Assembly (NCBI GenBank): GCA_022824525.1
Contig: JAJDZT010000054.1
Location: forward strand, 54,414 to 118,413
Direction: 5' to 3'
DNA length: 64,000 bases
Source of the DNA: Silicimonas sp.
GTDB taxonomy: Bacteria > Pseudomonadota > Alphaproteobacteria > Rhodobacterales > Rhodobacteraceae
Below, piece by piece: positions 1 to 10,848 of the stretch. The stretch's first letter is position 1. Every line of letters begins with the position of its first letter. The notes below the pieces were generated by a model. The model was not told the DNA's origin, did not search any database, and was given only the letters and a program-made list of their open reading frames with translations. The position numbers and the translations under genes are program-made.

Positions 1-210
1 AAGTTTATAGACCCGGCTTGCGAAAATACCGAAAAGTATCCCCGATATCACAAAAGAAACAGCTGCAAAAACAATCGCAAAGCCAGACACTGAACCATAT
101 GCTTCTTCCGGCCTTTCGACCGTCTCAAAGGATACCCATGTACTGAAGATTGATGCCGCAAGGAAAGTTAAAAAAAGCAAAAAATGCTTTAAGATATTGC
201 TTTTCTTCAT
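1..210 (-). CDS. Partial small membrane protein, unknown function
   Basis: The frame stays open from a start at 210 to the window edge, so the C-terminus is missing. The 70 visible residues hold two hydrophobic segments, about residues 8-27 and 44-68, separated by a short acidic loop; it reads as a small two-helix inner-membrane protein. Base composition is clearly more AT-rich than the neighbouring genes, which may indicate foreign origin. A GGGAGAG ribosome site lies 17 bases before the ATG but 8 bases before an in-frame TTG at 219, so the true start may be 219. I recognise no family. Confidence 0.6.
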   Translation of the reverse strand, partial: MKKSNILKHFLLFLTFLAASIFSTWVSFETVERPEEAYGSVSGFAIVFAAVSFVISGILFGIFASRVYKL

Positions 211-232
211 ACTCTGCAATTTCAACTCTCCC

Positions 233-547
233 TCATAACATCCTCAAAGTAGCCGGCGTGCGGTCCTTGGTGCGTAGGTAGGTCGCCACCGGAATGCCCG
301 ACAGCATCTCCAGTTCCTCCAGATTAGCCAATTTCGCCGCCAGCGCCATGATGATGACACCGTGGACGGTGGCCTCTGTGTTTATGTCATGTGCCACATC
401 CGCCGAGATACCCGTGATTTGGCCCGCAATCTCCGGCGTGACCCGCTGCTTGAGGGCCGAGAAGCGGCACGTCGCCGGCTGTCCGGGAAGGACCTGTGCG
501 TCAGGGTGCGCCCCTTGTCCTTTGGTGACTTGTGAAACCCGACGCAT
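233..547 (-). CDS. Hypothetical protein
   Basis: A 104-residue frame with codon use typical of this genome (mostly G or C in third positions). The central part (residues about 36-85) looks like a soluble helical segment; no signal peptide, membrane helix or known motif is visible. The stop lies about 13 bases before the alternative start of the cut-off membrane gene downstream, so the two may be cotranscribed. It is divergent from the glyoxalase gene with only 39 bases between the starts. The ribosome site (AGGGG) sits too close to the start, so the start or even the gene is uncertain. Confidence 0.5.
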   Translation of the reverse strand: MRRVSQVTKGQGAHPDAQVLPGQPATCRFSALKQRVTPEIAGQITGISADVAHDINTEATVHGVIIMALAAKLANLEELEMLSGIPVATYLRTKDRTPATLRML

Positions 548-586
548 CCCCTAGGGTACGTCTCAAAGCAAACGGAGGACCAAGAG

Positions 587-1015
587 ATGGCAACGCAATA
601 TCTGCATACGATGGTTCGGGTTCTGGATCTGGAGAAGAGCCAGGCGTTTTACGAGATGCTCGGATTTGTCGAAGACCGGCGATGGGTGAATGATGGCGCC
701 CGTTTCACCAATGTGCATATGAAGGCCGAGGGCGATGACCGCGATACGCTGGAGCTGACCTATAACTGGGATGGCGATGACGGATTGCCGAATGACAGCC
801 GCCATTTCGGGCACATCGCGATCCGCGTCGATAACATCTATGACATGTGCCAGAAACTTCAGGATGCGGGCGTGGTGATCAACCGCCCGCCGCGTGATGG
901 GCATATGGCTTTCGTGCGGTCCCCCGACAACGTGTCGATCGAACTCCTGCAAGCGGGCGACAGCCTGCCACCGCAGGAGCCCTGGGCGAGCATGGAAAAC
1001 ACCGGACACTGGTGA
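587..1015 (+). CDS. gloA: Lactoylglutathione lyase (glyoxalase I), VOC family
   Basis: Glyoxalase I isomerises the hemithioacetal of methylglyoxal and glutathione to S-lactoylglutathione in the cytosol. The 142 residues form two beta-alpha-beta-beta-beta modules. The expected metal ligands are visible: His in YLHTMVRV near residue 6, Glu in TLELTY near 58, His in FGHIAIRV near 75 and Glu in SIELLQ near 121. The motif SQAFYEMLGF is typical of this family. A GGAGG ribosome site precedes the ATG. It is a single-gene unit, followed after about 70 bases by a DUF1194 gene. Confidence 0.9.
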   Translation: MATQYLHTMVRVLDLEKSQAFYEMLGFVEDRRWVNDGARFTNVHMKAEGDDRDTLELTYNWDGDDGLPNDSRHFGHIAIRVDNIYDMCQKLQDAGVVINRPPRDGHMAFVRSPDNVSIELLQAGDSLPPQEPWASMENTGHW

Positions 1016-1087
1016 TCGGGTTCTTCCGTCGGCGCGCTCGCGGGGAATCTACTGGCAGTGAGATTGAAGGCCTGTAAGGTCGTCGTC

Positions 1088-1804
1088 ATGGGACGAGCCG
1101 ACCTGAAATACGGTGCTTCTTCTGGGCTGCGTTTGGTGGCGTTGAGCGGTGCATTCCTTGGAATGGCATCGCCAGCCGTCGCATGTCGTCTGGCCCTCCT
1201 GCTGGCGCTCGATGCGTCTGCGTCGGTGGACAACGAGGAATACATTCTGCAACGGAATGGCCTTGCCACCGCGCTGATCGCGCCGGAGGTGGAGGCCGCA
1301 TTCCTGTCGGCGCCGGAACCGGTGGCGCTGGCCGCCTACGAGTGGAGCGGGCAATGGAACCAGCGCATCATGCTGGACTGGCGCCTCATCCGATCGGGCG
1401 AAGACCTTTTGGTGGCGGCGCAGGAACTGTCGGAGATTTCGCGTTCGGCGACAGGGTTTCCGACCGCGATTGGACACGCACTCGGCTATGCGGCCGGAAT
1501 GCTCGAAGAGGCTCCCAGTTGCACACAACAGACCATCGACGTCTCCGGCGACGGGGAGAACAACCACGGCTTCCCGCCGTTCTTCGCATACAAGCATTTT
1601 CCGCTGGACGGCGTGACGGTGAATGTGCTTGCGATTGGCGGTGCGACTGAGCTTGACGCGCTGGTCACGTATTTTCGCGAGGAAGTGATCCGTGGGCCGA
1701 ACGCCTTCGTCGAGCGTGCCCGGGACCATACGGATTTTGAACGCGCCATGCGTCGGAAGCTGGAACGTGAGGTCGGCCGCGCCATCGTCTGGATGGACAG
1801 ATGA
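1088..1804 (+). CDS. DUF1194 VWA-like secreted protein, first copy
   Basis: The product starts with a signal peptide (hydrophobic stretch ending at SPAVA-C) and continues as a von Willebrand A-like domain: LDASASVD gives a DxSxS metal-site motif, and IDVSGDGENN is the second conserved DUF1194 block. This predicts a periplasmic or secreted metal-dependent adhesion-type domain; no enzymatic activity is implied. I chose the ATG at 1088 because it has AAGG nine bases upstream and gives a normal signal peptide; an in-frame GTG at 1058 is the alternative. Its stop overlaps the start of a paralogue by four bases, so the two are translationally coupled. Confidence 0.8.
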   Translation: MGRADLKYGASSGLRLVALSGAFLGMASPAVACRLALLLALDASASVDNEEYILQRNGLATALIAPEVEAAFLSAPEPVALAAYEWSGQWNQRIMLDWRLIRSGEDLLVAAQELSEISRSATGFPTAIGHALGYAAGMLEEAPSCTQQTIDVSGDGENNHGFPPFFAYKHFPLDGVTVNVLAIGGATELDALVTYFREEVIRGPNAFVERARDHTDFERAMRRKLEREVGRAIVWMDR

Positions 1805-2538
1805 GACACATCGCCTTCTGCCTCGGGCTTCTGACAGCGTCACCTTCCTCGGCGGAAACCTGTCGCCTGTCGCTGGCATTGGCGCTTGATGTGTCCGGCT
1901 CGGTTGATCAGAACGAGTATCGTTTGCAGGCGGAAGGTCTTGCCGCAGCGCTGACGGACCCGGACGTGGAAGCCGCCTTGTTCGCCTTTCCCGGTGCACC
2001 TGTCGCAGTTGCGATCTACGAATGGTCCGCTTCACGCTATCAACGCCTGATCCAGGACTGGGTCTTGATCGACGACACGGAAACCTTGCGGCAGGTGGCG
2101 GCGCGGGTTGCCAATCTGCAGCGTGAGCCCGCGCCTGAGCCGACCGGGTTGGCTGCAGCACTCGAGTACGGGAAAGCGTTGATCGACCGGGGACCCGATT
2201 GCTGGGATCAGACCCTCGACGTCTCGGGAGACGGCAAGAACAACGATTGGCCGACGCCGCTGCAACTGCGGGAGCAAAACCGGTTGGCTGGGTTGCGCAT
2301 CAACGCGCTGGTTGTTGTGCTGAACCGTGACGAGGCACGGATTGTCGGCACCGAAACGGGCGAGCTGCCCGCTTATTTCCAGGCCAATGTCATTCAAGGC
2401 CCCAACGCTTTCGTGGAGGTGGCCGATGGTTTCGAAGACTATGCCCGCGCCATGCGGAAGAAACTCCTGAAGGAGCTTGCAACACAACCTGTCGGCGCGT
2501 TGCCGGAGACATCCCCGAGAATTCTCCGCCGGTTTTAA
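1801..2538 (+). CDS. DUF1194 VWA-like secreted protein, second copy
   Basis: This is a paralogue of the preceding gene and overlaps it by ATGA. It has a short signal peptide followed by LALDVSGSVD, a DxSxS metal-site motif, and LDVSGDGKNN, the same second block as the first copy. The region IQGPNAFVEVADGFEDYA is also shared with the upstream protein (RGPNAFVERA), which shows tandem duplication. Both are about 240 residues and probably act in the periplasm, perhaps as a heterodimer; that last point is inference. The role of the family is unknown. Confidence 0.82.
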   Translation: MRHIAFCLGLLTASPSSAETCRLSLALALDVSGSVDQNEYRLQAEGLAAALTDPDVEAALFAFPGAPVAVAIYEWSASRYQRLIQDWVLIDDTETLRQVAARVANLQREPAPEPTGLAAALEYGKALIDRGPDCWDQTLDVSGDGKNNDWPTPLQLREQNRLAGLRINALVVVLNRDEARIVGTETGELPAYFQANVIQGPNAFVEVADGFEDYARAMRKKLLKELATQPVGALPETSPRILRRF

Positions 2539-2597
2539 CGGTATCTTGGGAAAGTTTGTCGAAAACACCGGTCGAGCAGTGAACGAGGCCGGAGAAA

Positions 2598-3101
2598 ATG
2601 GTCATGACGATGCATCAGGCAGTCCCGCAGGGCGAAGTCAAAGCGTATGTGAAAGACTATCTCGACAGTCTCGCAATGGTGGAACGTCTTCACCGTTTGC
2701 TTCTGGACGTCATCAAGGATGAGTTCGAGCGGCTCGGCGTGTTGGAGATCAACGCGGTGCAGGCGCTGCTTCTGTTCAACATTGCAGACAATGAGGTGAC
2801 GGCCGGCGAACTTCGCTCTCGCGGGTATTACCAAGGGTCGAACGTGTCCTATAACCTCAAGAAACTGGTCGACATGGGCTTCATGCATCATCAACGATGC
2901 GAAATCGACCGGCGTTCCGTCAGGGTTCGCCTGACGGAGAAGGGACGCGACGTGCACATGATCGTCGCTGAACTTTTCGAACGGCACGCGGACCTTCTGA
3001 ACGCCCATCCGGTTATCGGCGCCGGTCAACTTCGGTCGATCAACGAGGCCCTTGGACAGGTCGAACGGTTCTGGAGCGACCAGATCCGTTACATCTATTG
3101 A
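2598..3101 (+). CDS. MarR-type winged-helix regulator (LdtR-like)
   Basis: A 167-residue winged-helix DNA-binding protein. The recognition region GELRSRGYYQGSNVSYNLKK is followed by a wing CEIDRRSVRVRLTEKGRDV, the usual MarR layout, with helical dimerisation segments at both ends. It resembles the alphaproteobacterial LdtR group, which in rhizobia controls L,D-transpeptidase and stress genes; that link is by resemblance only. A GGAG sequence lies 3 bases before the first ATG and 9 bases before a second ATG at 2604, so 2604 may be the true start. It is transcribed alone, convergent with sdhE. Confidence 0.75.
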   Translation: MVMTMHQAVPQGEVKAYVKDYLDSLAMVERLHRLLLDVIKDEFERLGVLEINAVQALLLFNIADNEVTAGELRSRGYYQGSNVSYNLKKLVDMGFMHHQRCEIDRRSVRVRLTEKGRDVHMIVAELFERHADLLNAHPVIGAGQLRSINEALGQVERFWSDQIRYIY

Positions 3102-3110
3102 TATCTGGTA

Positions 3111-3355
3111 TCAGCCTTCCGGACGCAGGCGTGCAATCAACGCTGCAAACACTTCCGGTGGCGCGGCCTGCCCGCTGACCCACATGTAAAGGTCCTGATC
3201 GTTCTCTCCGAGCAACTCCTCGTAAAGATCGAGTGTTGCCGGATCGAGCGACGCGCCTTCAGCATCCCAAAAGCGACCAAGGATGAGGTCCATCTCCTTG
3301 GTGCCACGCCGCCACGATCGGATGGCGAGCCGTTTGAGACGTTTTTCCTGTTCGT

Positions 3356-3359
<4 letters not shown>
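3111..3359 (-). CDS. sdhE: FAD assembly factor SdhE (succinate dehydrogenase assembly factor 2)
   Basis: SdhE promotes covalent attachment of FAD to the flavoprotein subunit of succinate dehydrogenase. The 82-residue length and the segment RSWRRGTKEMDLILGRF, which contains the family RGxxE motif, are diagnostic. It begins with GTG, overlapping the TGA of the HTH gene upstream by four bases, so the pair forms a coupled unit. There is no sdh operon in the window. Confidence 0.88.
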
Positions 3360-5437
<2,078 letters not shown>

Positions 5438-5541
5438 AGACGCCGCTTAATGGCCCCGCCATTTCAAAGGCGAATTGACAAGAAATCGGCCGCAGGAACG
5501 TCAGCCATCCGCAGACGGAGCACACCGCTTGGGTGGACGGG

Positions 5542-6069
5542 CTATGTTCCCGCCCATTTTTCAACGGGTCCGGTCACACCCTGCCACGCGCCAGGTCGCA
5601 GTTCACGCCCGAGGACGCGGTCAGGGTTCGTCGGGGGCGGCATTTCCACGTCTTTCAGTTTTTGGAACCCGAACCGCCCGTAATAGGGCGCATCGCCGAC
5701 GAGCATGACGCGTTCCCAATCGTCGGCGCGTTCAAGACTTGCCTCGATCAACAGACGGCCCAGCCCCTCGCCCTGGCGGGTCGCGTGTACGGCAACCGGG
5801 CCAAGCAGAAGCGCTGCCGCACCACCGACGCGCACCGGCCAATAGCGGATGGCTCCTCCGATGATGCCCGTCTCGTCCCGCGACACGAGACAGAGTTCCT
5901 TGACCGGAGAGACGTCGTCGCGCAGGCGATAGGAGGACAACGCTTCGCGACCAGGTGCAAAGGCGTGATCGAAGAGGGCTTCCACCTCCCACCAGTCATC
6001 ATCCTGTTCCAGGCTCAGTTCCAAGTCGATCCCGCCCCTTTCCGGTCCGACCGCGTTAGCATATGGCAT
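5542..6069 (-). CDS. GNAT family N-acetyltransferase (YhbS-like)
   Basis: A 175-residue acetyl-CoA-dependent N-acyltransferase. The core beta4-helix3 region reads LLLGPVAVHATRQGEGLGRL, containing the acetyl-CoA pyrophosphate loop (RQGEGLG), and is followed by VMLVGDAPYYGRFGF, the YYxxxGF motif of the YhbS subgroup. The substrate is unknown. It is convergent with the aatA unit and divergent from the flavin reductase gene, with 28 bases between starts. Confidence 0.88.
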   Translation of the reverse strand: MPYANAVGPERGGIDLELSLEQDDDWWEVEALFDHAFAPGREALSSYRLRDDVSPVKELCLVSRDETGIIGGAIRYWPVRVGGAAALLLGPVAVHATRQGEGLGRLLIEASLERADDWERVMLVGDAPYYGRFGFQKLKDVEMPPPTNPDRVLGRELRPGAWQGVTGPVEKWAGT

Positions 6070-6097
6070 TCACAGCGACAAACGGCTGGAGAAGCGC

Positions 6098-6703
6098 ATG
6101 TTCTATCGACCGGAAGACGGGCACGGACTGAAGCACAACCCATTCAATGCGATCGTGACCCCACGACCGATCGGGTGGATCGCGACACGCGGAGCAGACG
6201 GGCAGGATAATCTGGCCCCCTATTCATTCTTCAATGCAGTCGCCTATGTGCCTCCACAGGTCATATTTGCGTCAACCAGCGCCAAACCGGATCGCGATGG
6301 CACAAAGGACAGTGTCAGCAATATTCGCGAGACGGGCGTGTTTTGCGTGAATATCGTGGAATACGACATGCGTGATGCCATGAACATTACGTCCGGACCT
6401 TGGCCGAAGGAAACCGACGAGTTCGACAAGGCAGGCATAACGCGGGCGGCTTGCGAAAGTATCGACTGTTCCCGCGTGGCGAACGCCCCAGCCAATCTGG
6501 AATGCAAAATGACGCAAATCGTCAAACTTGACGGAGAGGCGAACTTCGTCGTTTTCGGTGAGGTCGTCGGGGTGCATCTACGGGACGACTGCGTCAAAGA
6601 CGGTATCTTCGATGTGCTGAGCTACCAGCCCCTTACGCGCCTTGGATACCGGGATTACAGCCGGATCACGGACCTTTTCAGTCTTGCCCGTCCCGGCGAG
6701 TGA
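6098..6703 (+). CDS. Flavin reductase-like FMN-binding protein
   Basis: A 201-residue protein of the flavin reductase-like split-barrel family. It opens with the family pattern NPFNAIVTPRPIGWIATR, which packs against FMN, followed by NLAPYSFFNAVAYVPPQVIF. The substrate is unknown; relatives serve as flavin reductases or as FMN-dependent oxidoreductases. Its stop codon abuts the stop of the DUF1178 gene on the other strand. Confidence 0.87.
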   Translation: MFYRPEDGHGLKHNPFNAIVTPRPIGWIATRGADGQDNLAPYSFFNAVAYVPPQVIFASTSAKPDRDGTKDSVSNIRETGVFCVNIVEYDMRDAMNITSGPWPKETDEFDKAGITRAACESIDCSRVANAPANLECKMTQIVKLDGEANFVVFGEVVGVHLRDDCVKDGIFDVLSYQPLTRLGYRDYSRITDLFSLARPGE

Positions 6704-7135
6704 TCAGTTGGTTTTCTGGCGTGGCGTGAACGGCAGAGGAAGCGCTGGCACACCATCTTCGAGCAGGCGTTTTGCTTCTTCCGCCTTCGCTTCCCCGTAT
6801 ATGGGACGGTGCGGAACTTCGCCTTCGTGCATGGCCCGCGCTTCACGGGCGAAATCCGGACCGACATAGTCGGATGTCTTTTCGACATGATCCCGGAGTT
6901 TCTTGATTGCGTTTGCCAACTCCGGGTCCGGGGCGGTGGCCATCGGGCGCGTTTCCGGTTCTTCCGTCTGCTTGGCAGAGACTTTGGGCGCCATAAGATC
7001 CTTCTGCACAGCAGTTGATGCGCAGGTCGGGCATGCCACCAGGTCACGCGACTGCAAGATTTCAAAGGCGGCCCCTGATTGGAACCAGCTTTCGAACCTG
7101 TGGTCGTTTTCACATTTCAGCGCAAAACGGATCAT
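6704..7135 (-). CDS. DUF1178 family protein
   Basis: A 143-residue protein starting MIRFALKCENDHRFESWFQS, the signature of DUF1178. Four cysteines, one in LKCENDH and two in VACPTCAS with His nearby, form a probable zinc-ribbon at the N-terminus. The middle and C-terminal parts are charged and end in a Pro-rich tail. The ATG at 7135 has a GAAGGTGA ribosome site; the longer frame to 7177 lacks support. The function of the family is not known. It lies downstream of the M3 peptidase gene on the same strand. Confidence 0.86.
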   Translation of the reverse strand: MIRFALKCENDHRFESWFQSGAAFEILQSRDLVACPTCASTAVQKDLMAPKVSAKQTEEPETRPMATAPDPELANAIKKLRDHVEKTSDYVGPDFAREARAMHEGEVPHRPIYGEAKAEEAKRLLEDGVPALPLPFTPRQKTN

Positions 7136-7216
7136 ACGTTCACCTTCACCCGCACTATGAGCTAGGGCGGTTGACAAATGATTGCAATACTTTCGGACGT
7201 TTTGCGGCCATGTGGC

Positions 7217-9238
7217 TCACGCCGCCAAACCACGCCCTTTCAGCAACGCTGCTGGTCCCGGCATGCGGCCTCGAAACGCCGTATAAAGCTCCGCTGCATC
7301 CCGGGAACCGCCAACAGATAGGATGTGGTCTTCCAGACGTTTCGCCGTGCTTGGATCGAAGGGATCGCCCGTTTCTTCGAAGGCCTCGAACGCGTCGGCG
7401 TCCATGACTTCTGACCACATGTAGCTGTAGTAGGAGCTTGAATAACCGTCGCCCGCAAACACATGCGCAAAATGCGGCGTCGCGTGTCGCATGGTTATCG
7501 CGCCCGGCATTCCGATATCATCCAGAACTTCCGCCTGCCTCTGCATTGGGTCTACAGGTGGGGGGCCTGAGTGGAAATCGAGGTCGACCAGTGCTGAGGC
7601 AACGTATTCCACGGTCTGAAAACCCATGTCGTAGGTGGACGCCGCAAGCAAGCGGTCGAGCAGGTCCTTCGGCATCGGCTGACCCGTTTCCGCATGCGTC
7701 GCGAACTTGCCCAAGACGTCGGGCACGTCGAGCCAGTGTTCATAAAGCTGGCTTGGCAACTCTACGAAATCGCGGGGAACAGACGTTCCGGAGACCCGTT
7801 CGTAAGTGACGTTCGAGAGCATTTGGTGAAGCGCGTGGCCGAATTCGTGAAACAGCGTGCGGGCGTCGTCATAAGACAGAAGCGCAGGCTTTCCTTCCGG
7901 CGGCTTGGCAAAGTTGCAAACATTCAGAACGATGGGGCGAACATCACCGTGCGACCTGCTCTGTTCCCGAAGCGCGCTGCACCAGGCGCCCGAACGCTTG
8001 GATCCGCGTGCAAAGTAGTCACCGATGAAAAGAGCGACATGTTCGCCATTTCGCGAGATTTCCCAAGCACGGGCATCGGGGTGATGTGTCGGTACGTCGA
8101 CCGGAGTCGCGGTCAGGCCGAAAAGCCGCTCCGCACAAGAGAATACAGCCTCAATCATGCGATCGAGCTGGAAGTATGGCTTCAGTTCCGCCTCGTCCAG
8201 ATCATGTTCTTTTGCGCGTCTGCGTTCTGCGTAATAGCGCCAGTCCCAAGGCTGAAGATCACCTTTGAGACCGTCTGCATGTATCATTTCGGTCAGGATG
8301 GCCCCATCCTTCAGGGCAGCCTCGCGGGCCGGATCCCAGACCTGCATGAGCAAGTCCCTCACGTTGGCTGGCGTCTTCGCCATCTCGACGTCGAGCTTGA
8401 AATCAGCGAAACTGTCGTAGCCCAAAAGGCGCGCGCGCTCCGCCCGGAGTTTCAGTGTTTCGGCTGCGATCGCGCGGTTGTCCGTGTCGCCACCATTCGC
8501 CCCGCGACTGTTCCACGCTTCCCACGCGGCTTTGCGAAGTTCGCGATCGGGAGAAAACTGGAGAAACGGAACGAGGAGCGAACGCGACAGCGTCACGACG
8601 GGCCCTTCTGCCCCACGTTCGCGCCCGGCTGCGAGTGCGGCGGCTTGGAGGAACTCGGGCAGGTCCTGCATGGCCTTTCCGCCCAGCGCCATCGACCAGC
8701 TTCGTTCATCCGCCAGCAAGTTCTGAGTGAACTGCGTGCCGAGCGTCGAAAGCCGCTGCATCACGCCTTTGAGGCGGTCACGCGCATCGCCTTCGAGCAG
8801 AGCGCCTGCCCGCACAAAGCCGCGCCGGGTCAGCATGAGCACGCGGTCTTGTTCTCCTGTCAGGTCGAGCGTGTCGCGCGATGTCCAGAGCGTTTCGATG
8901 CGCTCGAAAAGCGCGCGGTTCATCGTGATCTCGGAACTGTAGGCGGAGAGGCGCGGTGACAATTCGCGCTGATACGCCTCCAGCGCCGGGGTCGCGTTGG
9001 TGGAGACCAGAGTAAAGAATACGGACGCAACCCGTGAAAGGGTCTTGTCCGCCTGATCGAGCGCTTCAATCGTGTTTGTGAAACTCGGGGCCTCTTCGGA
9101 CTCCGCAATCTCGTTGATACGCGCCCGTGCCGCATCGAGGGCGGCGTCAAATGCGGGCGCGAAATCGGTTTCTGAAATGCCGCCAAATGGCGGGAGGCCA
9201 AAATCGGCCGTCCAGTCTGAAAGCAATGGATTGGTCAT
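7217..9238 (-). CDS. M3 family zinc oligopeptidase (Dcp/PrlC-like)
   Basis: A 673-residue cytosolic metallopeptidase that cleaves short peptides. The zinc motif HEFGH is in ARTLFHEFGHALHQML near residue 460, with the third ligand Glu in RDFVELPSQ about 27 residues later. The N-terminal half is the long helical channel domain of the thimet family. The start MTNPLLSDW matches the family; an ATG three codons upstream (9247) is possible, and neither has a strong ribosome site. Peptidyl-dipeptidase versus oligopeptidase A cannot be told from sequence alone. Confidence 0.92.
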   Translation of the reverse strand: MTNPLLSDWTADFGLPPFGGISETDFAPAFDAALDAARARINEIAESEEAPSFTNTIEALDQADKTLSRVASVFFTLVSTNATPALEAYQRELSPRLSAYSSEITMNRALFERIETLWTSRDTLDLTGEQDRVLMLTRRGFVRAGALLEGDARDRLKGVMQRLSTLGTQFTQNLLADERSWSMALGGKAMQDLPEFLQAAALAAGRERGAEGPVVTLSRSLLVPFLQFSPDRELRKAAWEAWNSRGANGGDTDNRAIAAETLKLRAERARLLGYDSFADFKLDVEMAKTPANVRDLLMQVWDPAREAALKDGAILTEMIHADGLKGDLQPWDWRYYAERRRAKEHDLDEAELKPYFQLDRMIEAVFSCAERLFGLTATPVDVPTHHPDARAWEISRNGEHVALFIGDYFARGSKRSGAWCSALREQSRSHGDVRPIVLNVCNFAKPPEGKPALLSYDDARTLFHEFGHALHQMLSNVTYERVSGTSVPRDFVELPSQLYEHWLDVPDVLGKFATHAETGQPMPKDLLDRLLAASTYDMGFQTVEYVASALVDLDFHSGPPPVDPMQRQAEVLDDIGMPGAITMRHATPHFAHVFAGDGYSSSYYSYMWSEVMDADAFEAFEETGDPFDPSTAKRLEDHILSVGGSRDAAELYTAFRGRMPGPAALLKGRGLAA

Positions 9239-9361
9239 AGGATGCATGTAAGTGCTGTAAGGCCGTTTGAGCAAGATTTGCGACAGTATCAGTGTACGCT
9301 TTGCTGCATCGCGGCGACAAATCGCTGATTCTGGGGTATTTGTCGGCGGCTTAAGGACTGT

Positions 9362-10390
9362 TCATCCACATACCGAGCAGTCTGCGCGGCGGGTCACCTT
9401 GATCGTCCGCGTCTCCGCGTAAAGCGCATCGTAGATCATCATTCGTCCGAGCAGGGGCTCTCCGGCACCGGCAAGAAGTTTGATCGCCTCGACGGCCATC
9501 ATTGATCCGACCACTCCGGGAAGCGGGCCCAGCACACCTCCCTCCGCACAGCTTGGTGCAAGACCGGGTGCCGCCGGTTCGGGGAAGACACATCGATAAC
9601 ACGGCGCACCTCGTGACGGGTCGAAGATGCTGATCTGGCCTTCCCATTGGCTGATGGCGGCCGACACGAGCGGCAGCTTCAGCGCGACAGCGGCCTCATT
9701 CACCAGATACCGCGTTTCCGGGTCGTCTGTGCCATCAAGGATCAGGTCGAAATCGGCGAACAGGTCTTGAGCGATTTCCCGTGTCAGTCGGCGGTTGTAG
9801 GGTCGAACCGCGACAAAGGGGTTCTGCGCCTCGATTGCCGCCTGCGCCGAGAATACCTTGGGCATTCCTATACGCGCATCCGTGTGGATCACTTGACGCT
9901 GGAGGTTGGAGTTCTCGACGGCATCGTCGTCGATCACGCCAATGGTTCCGATGCCGGCAGCGGCAAGATACTGCAGCGCCGGTGATCCAAGCCCGCCCGC
10001 ACCGATCACCAGAACACGTGCTTCCCACAAGCGCTTTTGTCCAGGACCACCGATTTCACGAAGGACGATGTGGCGTGCATTTCGCTCCAGAGCCACGGAC
10101 GAGGAACGCTTTTCTTCCTGAGGCAGATTTTCGGGACGTACTCTTTTTCGAAGGTTTTTCAAACCCTTGGCGTAGCCCCAAACCAGCGCTCCGAGGCCGC
10201 CGATCACCAGCCACTCGCCAGCAGAGCCACCTGTCGCCTCGCGGAGAGGGTGCCCTTGCGGCATTGCCACCTGAATGGCCAGAACGCCGACATAGAGCAG
10301 CCCGATCATCAAAATACGGGCATTCACCGGGGCTTTCATCATTGCGCCCACACCCCAAAGGAGGGCGGCAAGGACGAGAACCAGCGCCAT
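9362..10390 (-). CDS. MoeB/ThiF-family adenylyltransferase with N-terminal membrane anchor
   Basis: The C-terminal 250 residues are an E1-like enzyme that adenylates the C-terminus of a small sulfur carrier (MoaD or ThiS). Visible are the ATP-binding VLVIGAGGLGSP, the Arg in NLQRQVIHTDARIGMPK, zinc cysteines CYRC and CSVC, and a Cys in CAEGG. The first 80 residues are unusual: three hydrophobic segments at about 1-18, 25-43 and 60-77, followed by a basic linker. This would tether the enzyme to the membrane. The gene follows dut with a one-base TGATG overlap in the coaBC operon. MoeB is the most likely role, but ThiF cannot be excluded. Confidence 0.88.
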   Translation of the reverse strand: MALVLVLAALLWGVGAMMKAPVNARILMIGLLYVGVLAIQVAMPQGHPLREATGGSAGEWLVIGGLGALVWGYAKGLKNLRKRVRPENLPQEEKRSSSVALERNARHIVLREIGGPGQKRLWEARVLVIGAGGLGSPALQYLAAAGIGTIGVIDDDAVENSNLQRQVIHTDARIGMPKVFSAQAAIEAQNPFVAVRPYNRRLTREIAQDLFADFDLILDGTDDPETRYLVNEAAVALKLPLVSAAISQWEGQISIFDPSRGAPCYRCVFPEPAAPGLAPSCAEGGVLGPLPGVVGSMMAVEAIKLLAGAGEPLLGRMMIYDALYAETRTIKVTRRADCSVCG

Positions 10391-10848
10391 CAGCCCTGCC
10401 CTGTCGAGCCAAACCCACCAGCGCCGCGTTGGGTTTCCGTCAGTGTCTCGGACAGTTCGAAGCTGGCTTGCAGAACCGGCGCAATGACCGCTTGAGCGAT
10501 GCGATCGCCATGCTCAATGGTTACGGGGGCCTGACCCAGATTGATCAGAATAACTCCGAGCGGGCCACGATAGTCGCTGTCGATCGTTCCCGGTGTGTTG
10601 GGAAGGCTGAGACCTTTTTTGAGGGCGAGGCCGGATCTTGGGCGAAGCTGCATCTCGAACCCGTCAGGAACTTCAACGCGAAGACCTGTCGGGATCAACG
10701 CCCGTTCGCCGGGCGCGAGTGTCAGGGAAGCACGGTCTGGCAGGTTTGCGCGGATGTCAGCTCCCGCGGCACCCGACGTTTCGTAGGCCGGGAGCGGCAA
10801 GCTCCGGTCTGCGTCCTCCGTCCAGGCAATGCGGATAACGGGTGTCAT
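10390..10848 (-). CDS. dut: Deoxyuridine 5'-triphosphate nucleotidohydrolase
   Basis: dUTPase hydrolyses dUTP to dUMP and pyrophosphate, keeping uracil out of DNA and feeding dTMP synthesis. The 152 residues carry the trimeric dUTPase motifs in order: AGADIRA (1), [12 protein letters not shown] (2), [16 protein letters not shown] (3, with catalytic Asp), RIAQAVIAP (4) and the C-terminal [10 protein letters not shown] (5). The start MTPVIRIAW overlaps the stop of coaBC by four bases, and its stop overlaps the next start by one base. Confidence 0.96.
   Translation of the reverse strand: MTPVIRIAWTEDADRSLPLPAYETSGAAGADIRANLPDRASLTLAPGERALIPTGLRVEVPDGFEMQLRPRSGLALKKGLSLPNTPGTIDSDYRGPLGVILINLGQAPVTIEHGDRIAQAVIAPVLQASFELSETLTETQRGAGGFGSTGQG

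Noticed and set aside
7694..8959. 421-codon open frame on the plus strand
   Set aside because: Antisense to the M3 peptidase.
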